Part shown: positions 1 through 5,304 of the stretch, one piece after another
Layout: the number at the start of each line of letters is the position of its first letter
Numbering within the stretch: position 1 is the first letter of the stretch
Source: Lentisphaerota bacterium
GTDB lineage: Bacteria; Verrucomicrobiota; Lentisphaeria; Victivallales; GWF2-50-93
Assembly (NCBI GenBank): GCA_025360875.1
Contig: JANYBI010000059.1
Location: 1-5,444, forward strand
DNA length: 5,444 nucleotides
Direction of reading: 5' to 3'
The notes under the pieces: generated by a model
Database searches by the model: none
What the model saw: only the letters and a program-made list of their open reading frames with translations
What the model was told of the DNA's origin: nothing
Translations under genes and position numbers: made by a program

Positions 1-1
1 C

Positions 2-109
2 AATAAAATCAGATGGCTTATGAGACAGGCCTACGGATACAGGGACGATGAGTATTTCCACTTAAAGATATTTGATTTGCCAGAACTAAAAAATGAGGCT
101 AGAATATGA
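2..109 (+). CDS. ISL3-family transposase, C-terminal end (partial)
   Basis: This is the last 35 codons of a gene that enters from the left edge, read in the frame starting at base 2 and ending in TGA at 107-109. The visible peptide contains the block WLMRQAYGYRDDEYFHLKIF. The AYGYRDxEYFxLKI pattern is, from memory, the usual tail of DDE transposases of the ISL3 family, which cut and paste their own insertion sequence. The catalytic residues lie outside the window, so activity cannot be judged. It is the only coding sequence here on the plus strand and points toward the operon on the minus strand. The following bases look like an IS terminus, which supports the call. The family assignment rests on a short tail and is fairly but not fully certain. 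Confidence 0.72.
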   Translation, partial: NKIRWLMRQAYGYRDDEYFHLKIFDLPELKNEARI

Positions 110-111
110 GC

Positions 112-138
112 TTTACGCTACAAACCGTAGAAGAGGCC
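112..138. mobile_element. Probable right terminal inverted repeat of an ISL3-type element
   Basis: Just after the transposase stop, the minus strand reads GGCCTCTTCTACGGTTTGTA. ISL3-family termini commonly begin GGCTCTTC followed by a short T/G-rich stretch, so this resembles an end with one extra C. The left end and any 8-bp target duplication lie outside the window, so the exact boundary is a guess within a few bases. Confidence 0.5.
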
Positions 139-149
139 TAAGTTCAGTT

Positions 150-167
150 GACGGGTTGAAACCCGTC
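150..167. repeat. Short GC-rich palindrome, REP-like
   Basis: The 18 bases GACGGGTTGAAACCCGTC form two perfect 8-base arms around GA, or a 7-bp stem with a TGAA loop. They are flanked on the right by CTACTTATT. Motifs of the form GGACGGGTTTCAACCCGTC recur as dispersed palindromes in many bacterial genomes, often with REP-associated transposases; this is recalled knowledge and only one copy is in this window. The palindrome lies 8 bp past the stop of the DUF2752 gene, so it could also serve as a 3' hairpin for the minus-strand operon. It has no T-tract on either strand, so a classical intrinsic terminator is unlikely. Confidence 0.5.
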
Positions 168-175
168 CTACTTAT

Positions 176-628
176 TCAAAACCAATGGAATTTCACTCCA
201 ATCTCCAGGACGATTCTCCCGAACGCATAGATGAGCGCGAGAATGATTATTCCGAAAACCGCAGGGAGAGGCAGATATATTTCAATGTATTTCCTGAAAA
301 TGCCGGCCGATATTGATCTGATGAGCCTGTAGGCGAAAAATGGAATGAGCAGATAAGTGAGGGCATTAAGCCTGAACGCCTCTGCGAAGTTCGCATGGCA
401 GAACGCGATGAATCCCCTGGTAAGTCCGCAGCTCGGGCAGGGAAGCCCGGTGAATTCCTTGAAATAGCATTTGATGAAACTGTCACCGGGAATGTCGCCG
501 GGCCTGTCTGCGAAAAACGCGAAGAAGAAAATACCGGAGAATATTATAAGTTCGATGCCGAACATAAAGAACCAGTCTTTCCAGCCTGCGAACTTCGCAT
601 CCTGTATTGAAACGAGATTTCTTTTCAT
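176..628 (-). CDS. DUF2752 family membrane protein
   Basis: This encodes a small integral membrane protein with the hallmark CPSCGLTR of DUF2752 at about residues 64-71 from the ATG start. Function in the family is unknown; the CPxCG pair could bind metal or form a disulfide, which is inference. A first hydrophobic segment covers roughly residues 20-40, and two more lie near 90-106 and 118-138 with basic residues between them. The length of 150 residues is normal for the family. I chose the ATG at 628. An in-frame GTG at 649 would add seven residues and is the earliest possible start because TGA lies at 655-653. Neither start has a good Shine-Dalgarno. It is the last gene of the minus-strand run, 56 bp after the third paralogous membrane protein, and was probably cotranscribed with it. 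Confidence 0.85.
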   Translation of the reverse strand: MKRNLVSIQDAKFAGWKDWFFMFGIELIIFSGIFFFAFFADRPGDIPGDSFIKCYFKEFTGLPCPSCGLTRGFIAFCHANFAEAFRLNALTYLLIPFFAYRLIRSISAGIFRKYIEIYLPLPAVFGIIILALIYAFGRIVLEIGVKFHWF

Positions 629-684
629 GTCATAATGTAGCACGGGCACTTGTCACGTCGAATGACTGTGATCTTGCCTGTGGC

Positions 685-1296
685 CTATTTATTGTCCATT
701 GTTTTTGGAATTTTTCTGTTGCTGAATGCCGGATCCGCGATTGCGGCGGAAATGAACCATAGTATGGCAAAAAGTCCGGCGCCGAAAATGATTCCTGACG
801 ATAGATCTCCTCGAGTCGGACATGGAAAGATCGCTAAGGCCAGATAGGCGGCCATTGCGGCAACGACCACAAGAGCAAAGGATAGGAATCTGGATTTGCG
901 TGGTTTGCAGTATGCCTCCAGAATCAGGACATTGTAGAGGATTCCCGCAATTATCGATTCCGGAAGATTGTAGGCATACACAGGAGGGAGGAAATAAAGG
1001 TCAAAATGATGGCGTTTCACATAAATATCAATAATGGGTTCGACCGAGATGAATGAAATAAGTATCCCTGCAATTATCCCTGTCACCATTCCTGTCCAGA
1101 AAATTGAAGTTGACGTAGGAGGCTTGTGATTTTCAATGCTCTCATGATTCAAGATGTTAATTATGGACACTCCTGCCGAAATGCAAAATCCCAGTATAGC
1201 CGCCCTAAAGCCCATGATCGGAAAGAAAAAACCGCTGAAGTAGCACAGGAAAGGCGTCAGAAGAAGAAAGGGGATGTTTATGGAATTCTTGTTCAA
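685..1296 (-). CDS. Integral membrane protein of unknown function, tandem paralog C
   Basis: A 203-residue hydrophobic protein, the third of three tandem homologs. I do not recognise the family. Motifs shared with its neighbours are IPFLLLTPFLC (residues 8-18), RAAILGFCISAG (31-42), NILN (47-50), YNVL (121-124) and AAIADPAF (184-191). About six membrane segments are visible, near residues 8-26, 32-48, 66-86, 105-130, 137-157 and 168-187. The start is TTG at 1296, overlapping the previous stop as TTGA; an AGGGA tract about 7 nt upstream and alignment of the N-terminus with the paralogs support it. The C-terminal tail after ADPAF has diverged from the YKRW-KRT tail of the other two. The upstream overlap indicates translational coupling. 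It may act with its paralogs as a hetero-oligomeric membrane complex, but this is inference. Confidence 0.85.
   Translation of the reverse strand: MNKNSINIPFLLLTPFLCYFSGFFFPIMGFRAAILGFCISAGVSIINILNHESIENHKPPTSTSIFWTGMVTGIIAGILISFISVEPIIDIYVKRHHFDLYFLPPVYAYNLPESIIAGILYNVLILEAYCKPRKSRFLSFALVVVAAMAAYLALAIFPCPTRGDLSSGIIFGAGLFAILWFISAAIADPAFSNRKIPKTMDNK
1169..1197. repeat. 29-bp perfect direct repeat, copy in paralog C
   Basis: These 29 bases are identical to 2589-2617 in paralog A and encode the FCISAG region of the second membrane segment. The match at the nucleotide level, including third codon positions, points to recent duplication or gene conversion between the first and third genes. Confidence 0.85.
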
Positions 1297-2093
1297 GCTG
1301 GCTTCCCTTTCTCATGAGCTGTTCTTTTCCGCCATCTCTTATAGCTGAACGCCGGATCTGCGATCGCGGCGGATGCAAAGAAAAGCATGGCAAAAGGAAG
1401 AATTAGCAAATATGTCAGCATGTAGAATAAAAGCGATTGTAAAAGAGACTGGACAAAGGATTTATTTCCTGGATACAATCTTTCGCCTGAAAGAAGTATC
1501 ATGGCTGTATATGATGCCGATGAAGCGATCAATACTCCAGCTGCGGAAAAGAAATTGGGTCTTTTCCTGAAAATGCCGAGGACTATGCCTTTTCCAAAAT
1601 CACCTTCGAAATCCAGCATAGGTATGCGTATGATAAAGGCTATTAGGTTTCCAATCTTTGACTCAGTTTCGATATCCTTGAAGACAAATCTCAGCCTATA
1701 GCCAAGTACAACAAGAATATTATATAGGCAGGAGACTGCTATGGCGACATGCATCGTTGAGGCATGAGGTGGAATAAAGTCAAAATCATCATCATTGGAT
1801 ATTCTGTTTGCCCTATTCCAGAGATCAGGAGGAAGGAAAGAAATTGCTATGCCGGCGATTGTCCCTGATATCAGTCCTGATATTACAATAGAAAGAGTTG
1901 ATTGAAACTTGCTGTCCGAAAGATTTTGCCTGTTGAAAATATTTATAGCCGTGACAGTCGATGCAATTGACAAGCCTAAGATTGCGGCTCTGGCCCCCAT
2001 AATGGCCTGTGGGTAGGAAATCAGGGCGCTGAAAGCACAGAGGAACGGAGCAAGCAGGAGAAAAGGGATATGCATGATTAGCAGTTTCCTCAT
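1293..2093 (-). CDS. Integral membrane protein of unknown function, tandem paralog B (enlarged)
   Basis: This is the middle and longest of the three homologs, at 266 residues against 203 and 209. It keeps the family landmarks HIPFLLLAPFLC (8-19), RAAILG (35-40), NIFN (51-54), YNIL (124-127) and SAAIADPAFSYKRWRKRT (241-258). The first membrane segment is followed by a longer loop. The central part contains about 40 extra residues around 140-180, including charged stretches such as KDIETESK and a further hydrophobic block. The fifth and sixth segments are also drawn out, near 180-201 and 218-245. The start ATG overlaps the stop of paralog A as ATGA. A GAGGAAG tract in the end of paralog A lies about 7 nt upstream and is a good ribosome-binding site. 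Function is unknown; the insertion suggests specialisation within the set. Confidence 0.85.
   Translation of the reverse strand: MRKLLIMHIPFLLLAPFLCAFSALISYPQAIMGARAAILGLSIASTVTAINIFNRQNLSDSKFQSTLSIVISGLISGTIAGIAISFLPPDLWNRANRISNDDDFDFIPPHASTMHVAIAVSCLYNILVVLGYRLRFVFKDIETESKIGNLIAFIIRIPMLDFEGDFGKGIVLGIFRKRPNFFSAAGVLIASSASYTAMILLSGERLYPGNKSFVQSLLQSLLFYMLTYLLILPFAMLFFASAAIADPAFSYKRWRKRTAHEKGKPA
1319..1372. repeat. 54-bp near-identical repeat, copy at the 3' end of paralog B
   Basis: These 54 bases match 2113-2166 with four mismatches by hand alignment. They encode the C-terminal block AAIADPAF plus YKRW-KRT. A shorter and weaker form of the same block is visible near 723-750 at the end of paralog C. 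Confidence 0.8.
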
Positions 2094-2719
2094 TTGTTTT
2101 CTTCCTCATATCCTGTTCTTTTCTGCCATCTCTTATAGGTGAACGCCGGATCCGCGATCGCTGCGGCGGTAAACCAGAGAATGGCGAACGGAAAGGCCCT
2201 GAAAATAATGCCTCCTGTCAATAGGAATGGCGTTGGAGAAGGGAAGAGGCCAATCGTGACGTATGATAAGAAGGCTGCAGAAACGACAGCGATAAAAGAA
2301 ATGAACTTTGAAAAAAATCTAATGCAGTAGGCATAAAGTATCAATATGTTATAAACAGCGGCAGTGAAGATTTCGGAAGGCAAGGTATAGGCAAACGCAA
2401 ACGGGACAATCACAAAGCCATCATGCTTCCTTCTGTTTGAATATGCATGTACGTATGAATCCACCGGTACAAGTGAAATCAGAACGCCAGAAATGATTCC
2501 TATAATGAAGCCAATGAGAAGCAATGATAATTGAAAGGACATCTTTGAGTTTTCAAGGTTGCTCCGATTAAGAATGTTTGAGGACGCAACTCCTGCCGAA
2601 ATGCAAAATCCCAGTATCGCCGCCCGCATTCCCATTTCCGGGAAAAAGACACCGCTGAAGAAACACAGGAACGGTGTTAGTAGCAAGAATGGGATGTGTT
2701 TAATCAATAGCTTTATCAT
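2090..2719 (-). CDS. Integral membrane protein of unknown function, tandem paralog A
   Basis: This is the first of three tandem homologs in transcription order, 209 residues long, with no recognised family. Shared motifs are HIPFLLLTPFLC (8-19), MRAAILGFCISAGV (31-44), NILN (48-51), YNIL (123-126) and AAAIADPAFTYKRWQKRT (185-202). Hydrophobic segments lie near 8-26, 32-48, 62-86, 102-132, 138-159 and 165-189, giving about six passes and a basic C-terminal tail (KRWQKR). No signal peptidase or lipobox site is apparent. The ATG at 2719 is preceded by AGGA with 5 nt spacing, supplied by a tandem octamer repeat. The gene starts 29 bp after the radical SAM stop codon, so it probably shares that transcript. 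A role in moving or holding the product of the upstream enzymes is possible, but only context suggests it. Confidence 0.86.
   Translation of the reverse strand: MIKLLIKHIPFLLLTPFLCFFSGVFFPEMGMRAAILGFCISAGVASSNILNRSNLENSKMSFQLSLLLIGFIIGIISGVLISLVPVDSYVHAYSNRRKHDGFVIVPFAFAYTLPSEIFTAAVYNILILYAYCIRFFSKFISFIAVVSAAFLSYVTIGLFPSPTPFLLTGGIIFRAFPFAILWFTAAAIADPAFTYKRWQKRTGYEEENK
2113..2166. repeat. 54-bp near-identical repeat, copy at the 3' end of paralog A
   Basis: This is the partner of 1319-1372, in direct orientation. The similarity covers the C-terminal AIADPAF and basic tail codons. Much of the rest of genes A and B differs, so this end is either under strong constraint or was homogenised. Confidence 0.8.
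2589..2617. repeat. 29-bp perfect direct repeat, copy in paralog A
   Basis: This is the partner of the copy at 1169-1197, in the same orientation and at the same place in the protein. Flanking bases diverge on both sides, so the identity is a patch inside an otherwise diverged gene pair. Confidence 0.85.
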
Positions 2720-2722
2720 GTA

Positions 2723-2738
2723 AATCCTGTAATCCTGT
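2723..2738. repeat. Tandem octamer AATCCTGT x2, also the RBS of paralog A
   Basis: Two perfect copies of AATCCTGT abut at 2723-2730 and 2731-2738. On the minus strand this reads ACAGGATT twice, and the proximal copy supplies the AGGA placed 5 nt before the ATG at 2719. Similar AATCCTGT-rich strings occur as dispersed intergenic repeats in several bacterial groups; this is recalled and not checked. Confidence 0.6.
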
Positions 2739-2748
2739 CTAAAATATC

Positions 2749-4041
2749 TTATTGTTTTCCCGTCACTATCTTGAAATAGTCCGGCAGTTCCTCGTGTCCC
2801 GCCTTCGCACAGATTTTTTCACTAAGATCTGGAGATAGCGGGAACATCATCGATCCTGTCTTCTCCTCTTTGATCAGGCCGTGGTGTTTTCTTATGAAGC
2901 AGTGACGCCTTGGATTGTGCATCGCCTTGTTCATGCGTGCCCAGATGTCGGCAAGAGGCGTCTCAAACACGTTGCCGAAACTCAAAGGCGTAAAATCGCA
3001 TGGACATACCTCCCCGAGATGATCTATGAAAAGATGCTGGGTTCCTGCGCCGCATCCGAAGATTTCGGGACTTTCGATCTGGTTGAATGAACAGACCTTC
3101 GGCAGCCTCCCTTTCCTATTCGTCTCCACGTGGAAAGTGCGGATCTCGCGGATCTCCTCATCGGTCAGGAATGCATCGTCCGAAGCACCAAAGAGATTTC
3201 CGCAAGGCATTGGCTCTATCAGCCTGAACTCATGGACGCCCAATTCCTGGGCGAAACCGTAGATCTTCCTGTAATCCTTGTCCTTCATTATCTCCCTGGA
3301 AAGCACTGTGCCTGTCATGGTGTAGATGTCGTTATCCAGCGAAAGCCTTACGGCGGCGATTAGATTGTCATAGGCCTTTTCCGAACCTCTGAACGCGTTG
3401 ATCTTTTCCTTCTGCCAGTGATCAAGGCTTATGCTCAGGGCCCATATGCCCGAATTCTTGAGCATCAAGGCCTTTTTGTCGTCAAAATTGGCTCCGGAAG
3501 TGAATACGACAGCCTCCGCACCTCCATCGTGGGCGGCCTTCACAAGTTCCGGAAGCCCGTCGAAGAGCATCGGTTCCCCGCCAGTAAACGAGATCAGCGA
3601 TGTACCGAGTCCGTGCAGCTGATCTATTACATTCAGCCATTGTTTCGACGTGAACTGCCCTTTCTTCCTGCCTTTTATGCTGCAATGCGGACACCTGTTT
3701 CCGCAGTCGGCGGTGATCGCCAGATATGCGGAGACCGGGCTCAGGCTTCTGCCAGAAAGGAGATTTTCAAACATCCTGTCATAGGCGCGTCCGGGAAATG
3801 GAGGAAGGAAGGAATTGAGGGACCATCGTCCGCCATGACGCGTGAGCATTTCCCCGTCGAGCCATTTTTTCACGAATGATATCGTCTTAAGGCCCGGCAT
3901 GCCGCCGGTCAGCTCCTTTTCGACTTCACCAGGCAGGCGTCGCTTTCCCTTCCTGCGGAGTTCGTGCACCACGCGCATCGGTGTACGTGTAACTCCTGGA
4001 TCGAACATCAGACGAAGGATTTTCAAGGTCTGCAGATTCAT
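2749..4041 (-). CDS. Radical SAM protein with SPASM/twitch-type C-terminal domain
   Basis: A 430-residue radical SAM enzyme, expected to be cytosolic and to cleave S-adenosylmethionine to start a radical reaction. The [4Fe-4S] motif CGNRCPHC places C113, C117 and C120 in the canonical CxxxCxxC. The SAM-binding GGEP is at 154-157. Residues 1-100 form a basic N-terminal extension without cysteine. Near the C-terminus, CGAG at 330-333, FIDHLGEVCPC ending at C348 and FGNVFETPLADIW at 355-367 follow the SPASM pattern of a substrate-side auxiliary cluster. C317, C346, C381 and C411 are further possible ligands. SPASM enzymes often modify peptides or proteins, but the substrate here is unknown. I chose ATG at 4041 because it overlaps the methyltransferase stop as ATGA and has GGTGA just upstream. 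A longer reading to 4248 would run through the methyltransferase in another frame and is rejected. Confidence 0.92.
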   Translation of the reverse strand: MNLQTLKILRLMFDPGVTRTPMRVVHELRRKGKRRLPGEVEKELTGGMPGLKTISFVKKWLDGEMLTRHGGRWSLNSFLPPFPGRAYDRMFENLLSGRSLSPVSAYLAITADCGNRCPHCSIKGRKKGQFTSKQWLNVIDQLHGLGTSLISFTGGEPMLFDGLPELVKAAHDGGAEAVVFTSGANFDDKKALMLKNSGIWALSISLDHWQKEKINAFRGSEKAYDNLIAAVRLSLDNDIYTMTGTVLSREIMKDKDYRKIYGFAQELGVHEFRLIEPMPCGNLFGASDDAFLTDEEIREIRTFHVETNRKGRLPKVCSFNQIESPEIFGCGAGTQHLFIDHLGEVCPCDFTPLSFGNVFETPLADIWARMNKAMHNPRRHCFIRKHHGLIKEEKTGSMMFPLSPDLSEKICAKAGHEELPDYFKIVTGKQ

Positions 4042-4904
4042 TTTTTCACCGCTATGGCTGATATGTAATGATGGCTGATCCTGTCTTTTTCCTTCTGCAA
4101 CCTCTCTTCGAAGAAATTCCTGATGGCAGGATCGTCCTTGATGGGCAGGACCGAGTCGAATCCGGCGAGTATGCCTGTCTGAAGAAGCCAGTCTGTGATT
4201 GCCGTATCCTGAGGAGGCGTTATCTGCTTGGCCCCTTCCTCGCTCCATTCTACCGAAAAACCGTTCTTCTCGAGCAGTGCAATCATTGTCTTAAGGCTTT
4301 GCGGGAACGAGGGCCAGAGGGCTTTTTCGACTTTGCCGGGAAACTTGAACATGCACGACTGGAACGTATCGAATACCGGCTTCAGCGTGTCGTCCAGATT
4401 GACGACAAACGCGAACACGCCATTCCTGGCGAGAAGGCGGGATGACAGCTTTGTTATTTCCGACGGCTTTGAATATCCTATCGCCCATGAGGAGTAGATC
4501 ATCGAAGGCGCCTCGTCTTTCCATTGTCTGAGGAAGTCCAGCATGTCGGATCTGGCGTATGAGATGTTCTTTAAGCCTTCAGTCCTTCTCGCGGCCGCCG
4601 AAAGCATGTTATCGGATATGTCCGATGCAAATATCCTGTTGTCCGGAAATTTTCTGGAAAGATTTTCGGTTGAATAACCTGTTCCGCAACCGAGTTCGAT
4701 GATGGGGAATAAGCCGCAGGGAGCGGGAAGCCTAGAGATAAGATGATCGGTGACAGGGGCGAGGTTCTTGAGCCAGGCATTGTCGTAGGATGGAGCGACA
4801 GAGTCGTATCCGCGCCTGTAGTCTTCGCGGGTCATCCATTGGCCGGAAATTGCGAGTTTCGCAACACGGGCGTTCAGCTTCAACAATGAAGCGACATGAG
4901 CCAT
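4038..4904 (-). CDS. Class I SAM-dependent methyltransferase
   Basis: A 288-residue soluble methyltransferase with a Rossmann fold of the UbiE/BioC-like type. Motif I is ELGCGTG at residues 70-76, the acidic residue that holds the SAM ribose is D95 in FASDIS, and a further acidic position is D120 in ARSDM. A YSSWAIGY stretch at about 137-144 sits where motif IV is expected. The N-terminal REDYRRGYDSVAPSYD resembles the leader helix of quinone and biotin pathway methyltransferases, but the second half of the protein is not specific enough to name a substrate. The ATG at 4904 is the first start after an in-frame TGA at 4943-4941. It has little Shine-Dalgarno of its own and lies 1 nt past the stop of the tiny lipopeptide ORF, so it is probably translated by coupling. 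It overlaps the radical SAM gene by 4 bp. Confidence 0.9.
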   Translation of the reverse strand: MAHVASLLKLNARVAKLAISGQWMTREDYRRGYDSVAPSYDNAWLKNLAPVTDHLISRLPAPCGLFPIIELGCGTGYSTENLSRKFPDNRIFASDISDNMLSAAARRTEGLKNISYARSDMLDFLRQWKDEAPSMIYSSWAIGYSKPSEITKLSSRLLARNGVFAFVVNLDDTLKPVFDTFQSCMFKFPGKVEKALWPSFPQSLKTMIALLEKNGFSVEWSEEGAKQITPPQDTAITDWLLQTGILAGFDSVLPIKDDPAIRNFFEERLQKEKDRISHHYISAIAVKK

Positions 4905-4905
4905 T

Positions 4906-4986
4906 TCACACAGGTCCGCAGCCGGACAGAACGGATGCGATCAGGACAGCCAGCGTGATGATTGAGAGCGTGAGATTATTCTTCAT
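4906..4986 (-). CDS. Tiny lipoprotein-like peptide, 26 residues
   Basis: A short ORF from ATG at 4986 to TGA at 4908-4906 encodes 26 residues. It starts MKNN, continues with an uncharged hydrophobic core (residues 5-20) and ends with VLSGCGPV. LSGC at 20-23 is a textbook lipobox, so signal peptidase II would leave a lipidated tetrapeptide CGPV. The ribosome-binding site GGGAGG lies 9 nt before the ATG and is the strongest in the window. The stop is 1 nt before the methyltransferase ATG, so the ORF may be a true small lipopeptide, a translational leader for the methyltransferase, or both. Very small lipoproteins exist elsewhere (entericidins, colicin lysis proteins, pheromone precursors), but there is no sequence basis to equate this one with any of them. 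The chance of a lipobox plus ideal RBS arising at random is low, though a decayed lipoprotein gene cannot be excluded. Confidence 0.68.
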   Translation of the reverse strand: MKNNLTLSIITLAVLIASVLSGCGPV

Positions 4987-4995
4987 GATGCTTAT

Positions 4996-5001
4996 CCTCC
5001 C
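4996..5001 (-). promoter_or_regulatory. Strong Shine-Dalgarno of the tiny lipopeptide ORF
   Basis: The minus strand reads GGGAGG here, 9 nt before the ATG at 4986. It decides the start of the 26-residue ORF and probably drives translation of the coupled methyltransferase as well, since that gene lacks a comparable site. Confidence 0.75.
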
Positions 5002-5007
5002 TTTTGG

Positions 5008-5045
5008 CGTTTAACTTAGTATTGTAATGATGGATATTCAAGAAT
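5008..5045 (-). promoter_or_regulatory. Possible promoter for the lipopeptide-methyltransferase-radical SAM operon
   Basis: The 87 bp between the MarC remnant and the lipopeptide ORF are A/T-rich in their middle part. On the minus strand TACAAT at 5026-5021 matches five of six bases of a sigma-70 -10 box and would start RNA about 30 nt before the ATG. No good -35 box lies at the right distance; TTGAAT is present but too close to TACAAT, and 17 nt from a weak TAAGTT. The case rests mainly on position. Confidence 0.25.
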
Positions 5046-5073
5046 AGTGTCTGTGAGAGTCTGTGGCAAAAAC

Positions 5074-5304
5074 CTATTTTATCACGGCATACCAGTCGCC
5101 GATGCCGCCGAGGATCAGCTGTACGGCTACGGCGGCGACTATGAGGCCCATTATCCTGATGAGAGGGCCTATCACGTGAAAACGGTTCAGAAATCCGGAA
5201 ATCCAGGTGGAGCTCAGCATCAGTATCAGGTTTACCGCAAGGAAGTAGAGGGATGTCCCCAGGAGCGTTATAAGGTCTGAATTCATGATATGGTAAGGCA
5301 ACAC
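5074..5304 (-). pseudogene. MarC-family membrane protein, C-terminal remnant
   Basis: The reading frame covers about 76 residues and matches the end of MarC (UPF0056) proteins: two hydrophobic stretches with LGTSLYFLAVNLILML at 15-30, and RIMGLIVAAVAVQLILGG at 50-67. MarC proteins are normally about 200 residues with six membrane passes, so roughly the first two thirds are missing. Upstream in this frame there is a TAA at 5322-5320, and the other minus-strand frames to the window edge show no hydrophobic MarC-like sequence. I therefore read it as a truncated gene. A GTG at 5304 or ATG at 5286 could still start a two-pass peptide, but neither has a clear ribosome-binding site. MarC function is not established despite the name. 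The gap and possible promoter after it suggest it is not part of the downstream operon. Confidence 0.65.

Noticed and set aside
150..167. Intrinsic terminator for the minus-strand operon
   Set aside because: The hairpin is present but no run of T follows it on either strand, so it is listed as a repeat instead.
650..847. Plus-strand ORF that looks like a secreted protein with a signal peptide
   Set aside because: It is the antisense of the C-terminal membrane segment of paralog C; the same pseudo-signal (NAGSAIAA) appears opposite paralog A, as expected for the complement of the conserved AAIADPAF codons.
2139..2330. Plus-strand ORF starting NAGSAIAA
   Set aside because: It is antisense to the end of paralog A and has no ribosome-binding site or independent motif.
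3418..3879. 153-codon plus-strand ORF
   Set aside because: It is opposite the radical SAM core that carries the catalytic CxxxCxxC motif; it has no recognisable domain and arises from the codon bias of the real gene.
4042..4248. An N-terminal extension of the radical SAM frame
   Set aside because: It runs through the methyltransferase in another frame, is rich in R, H, G and S like a shadow translation, and the ATG at 4041 has an ATGA overlap and a ribosome-binding site.
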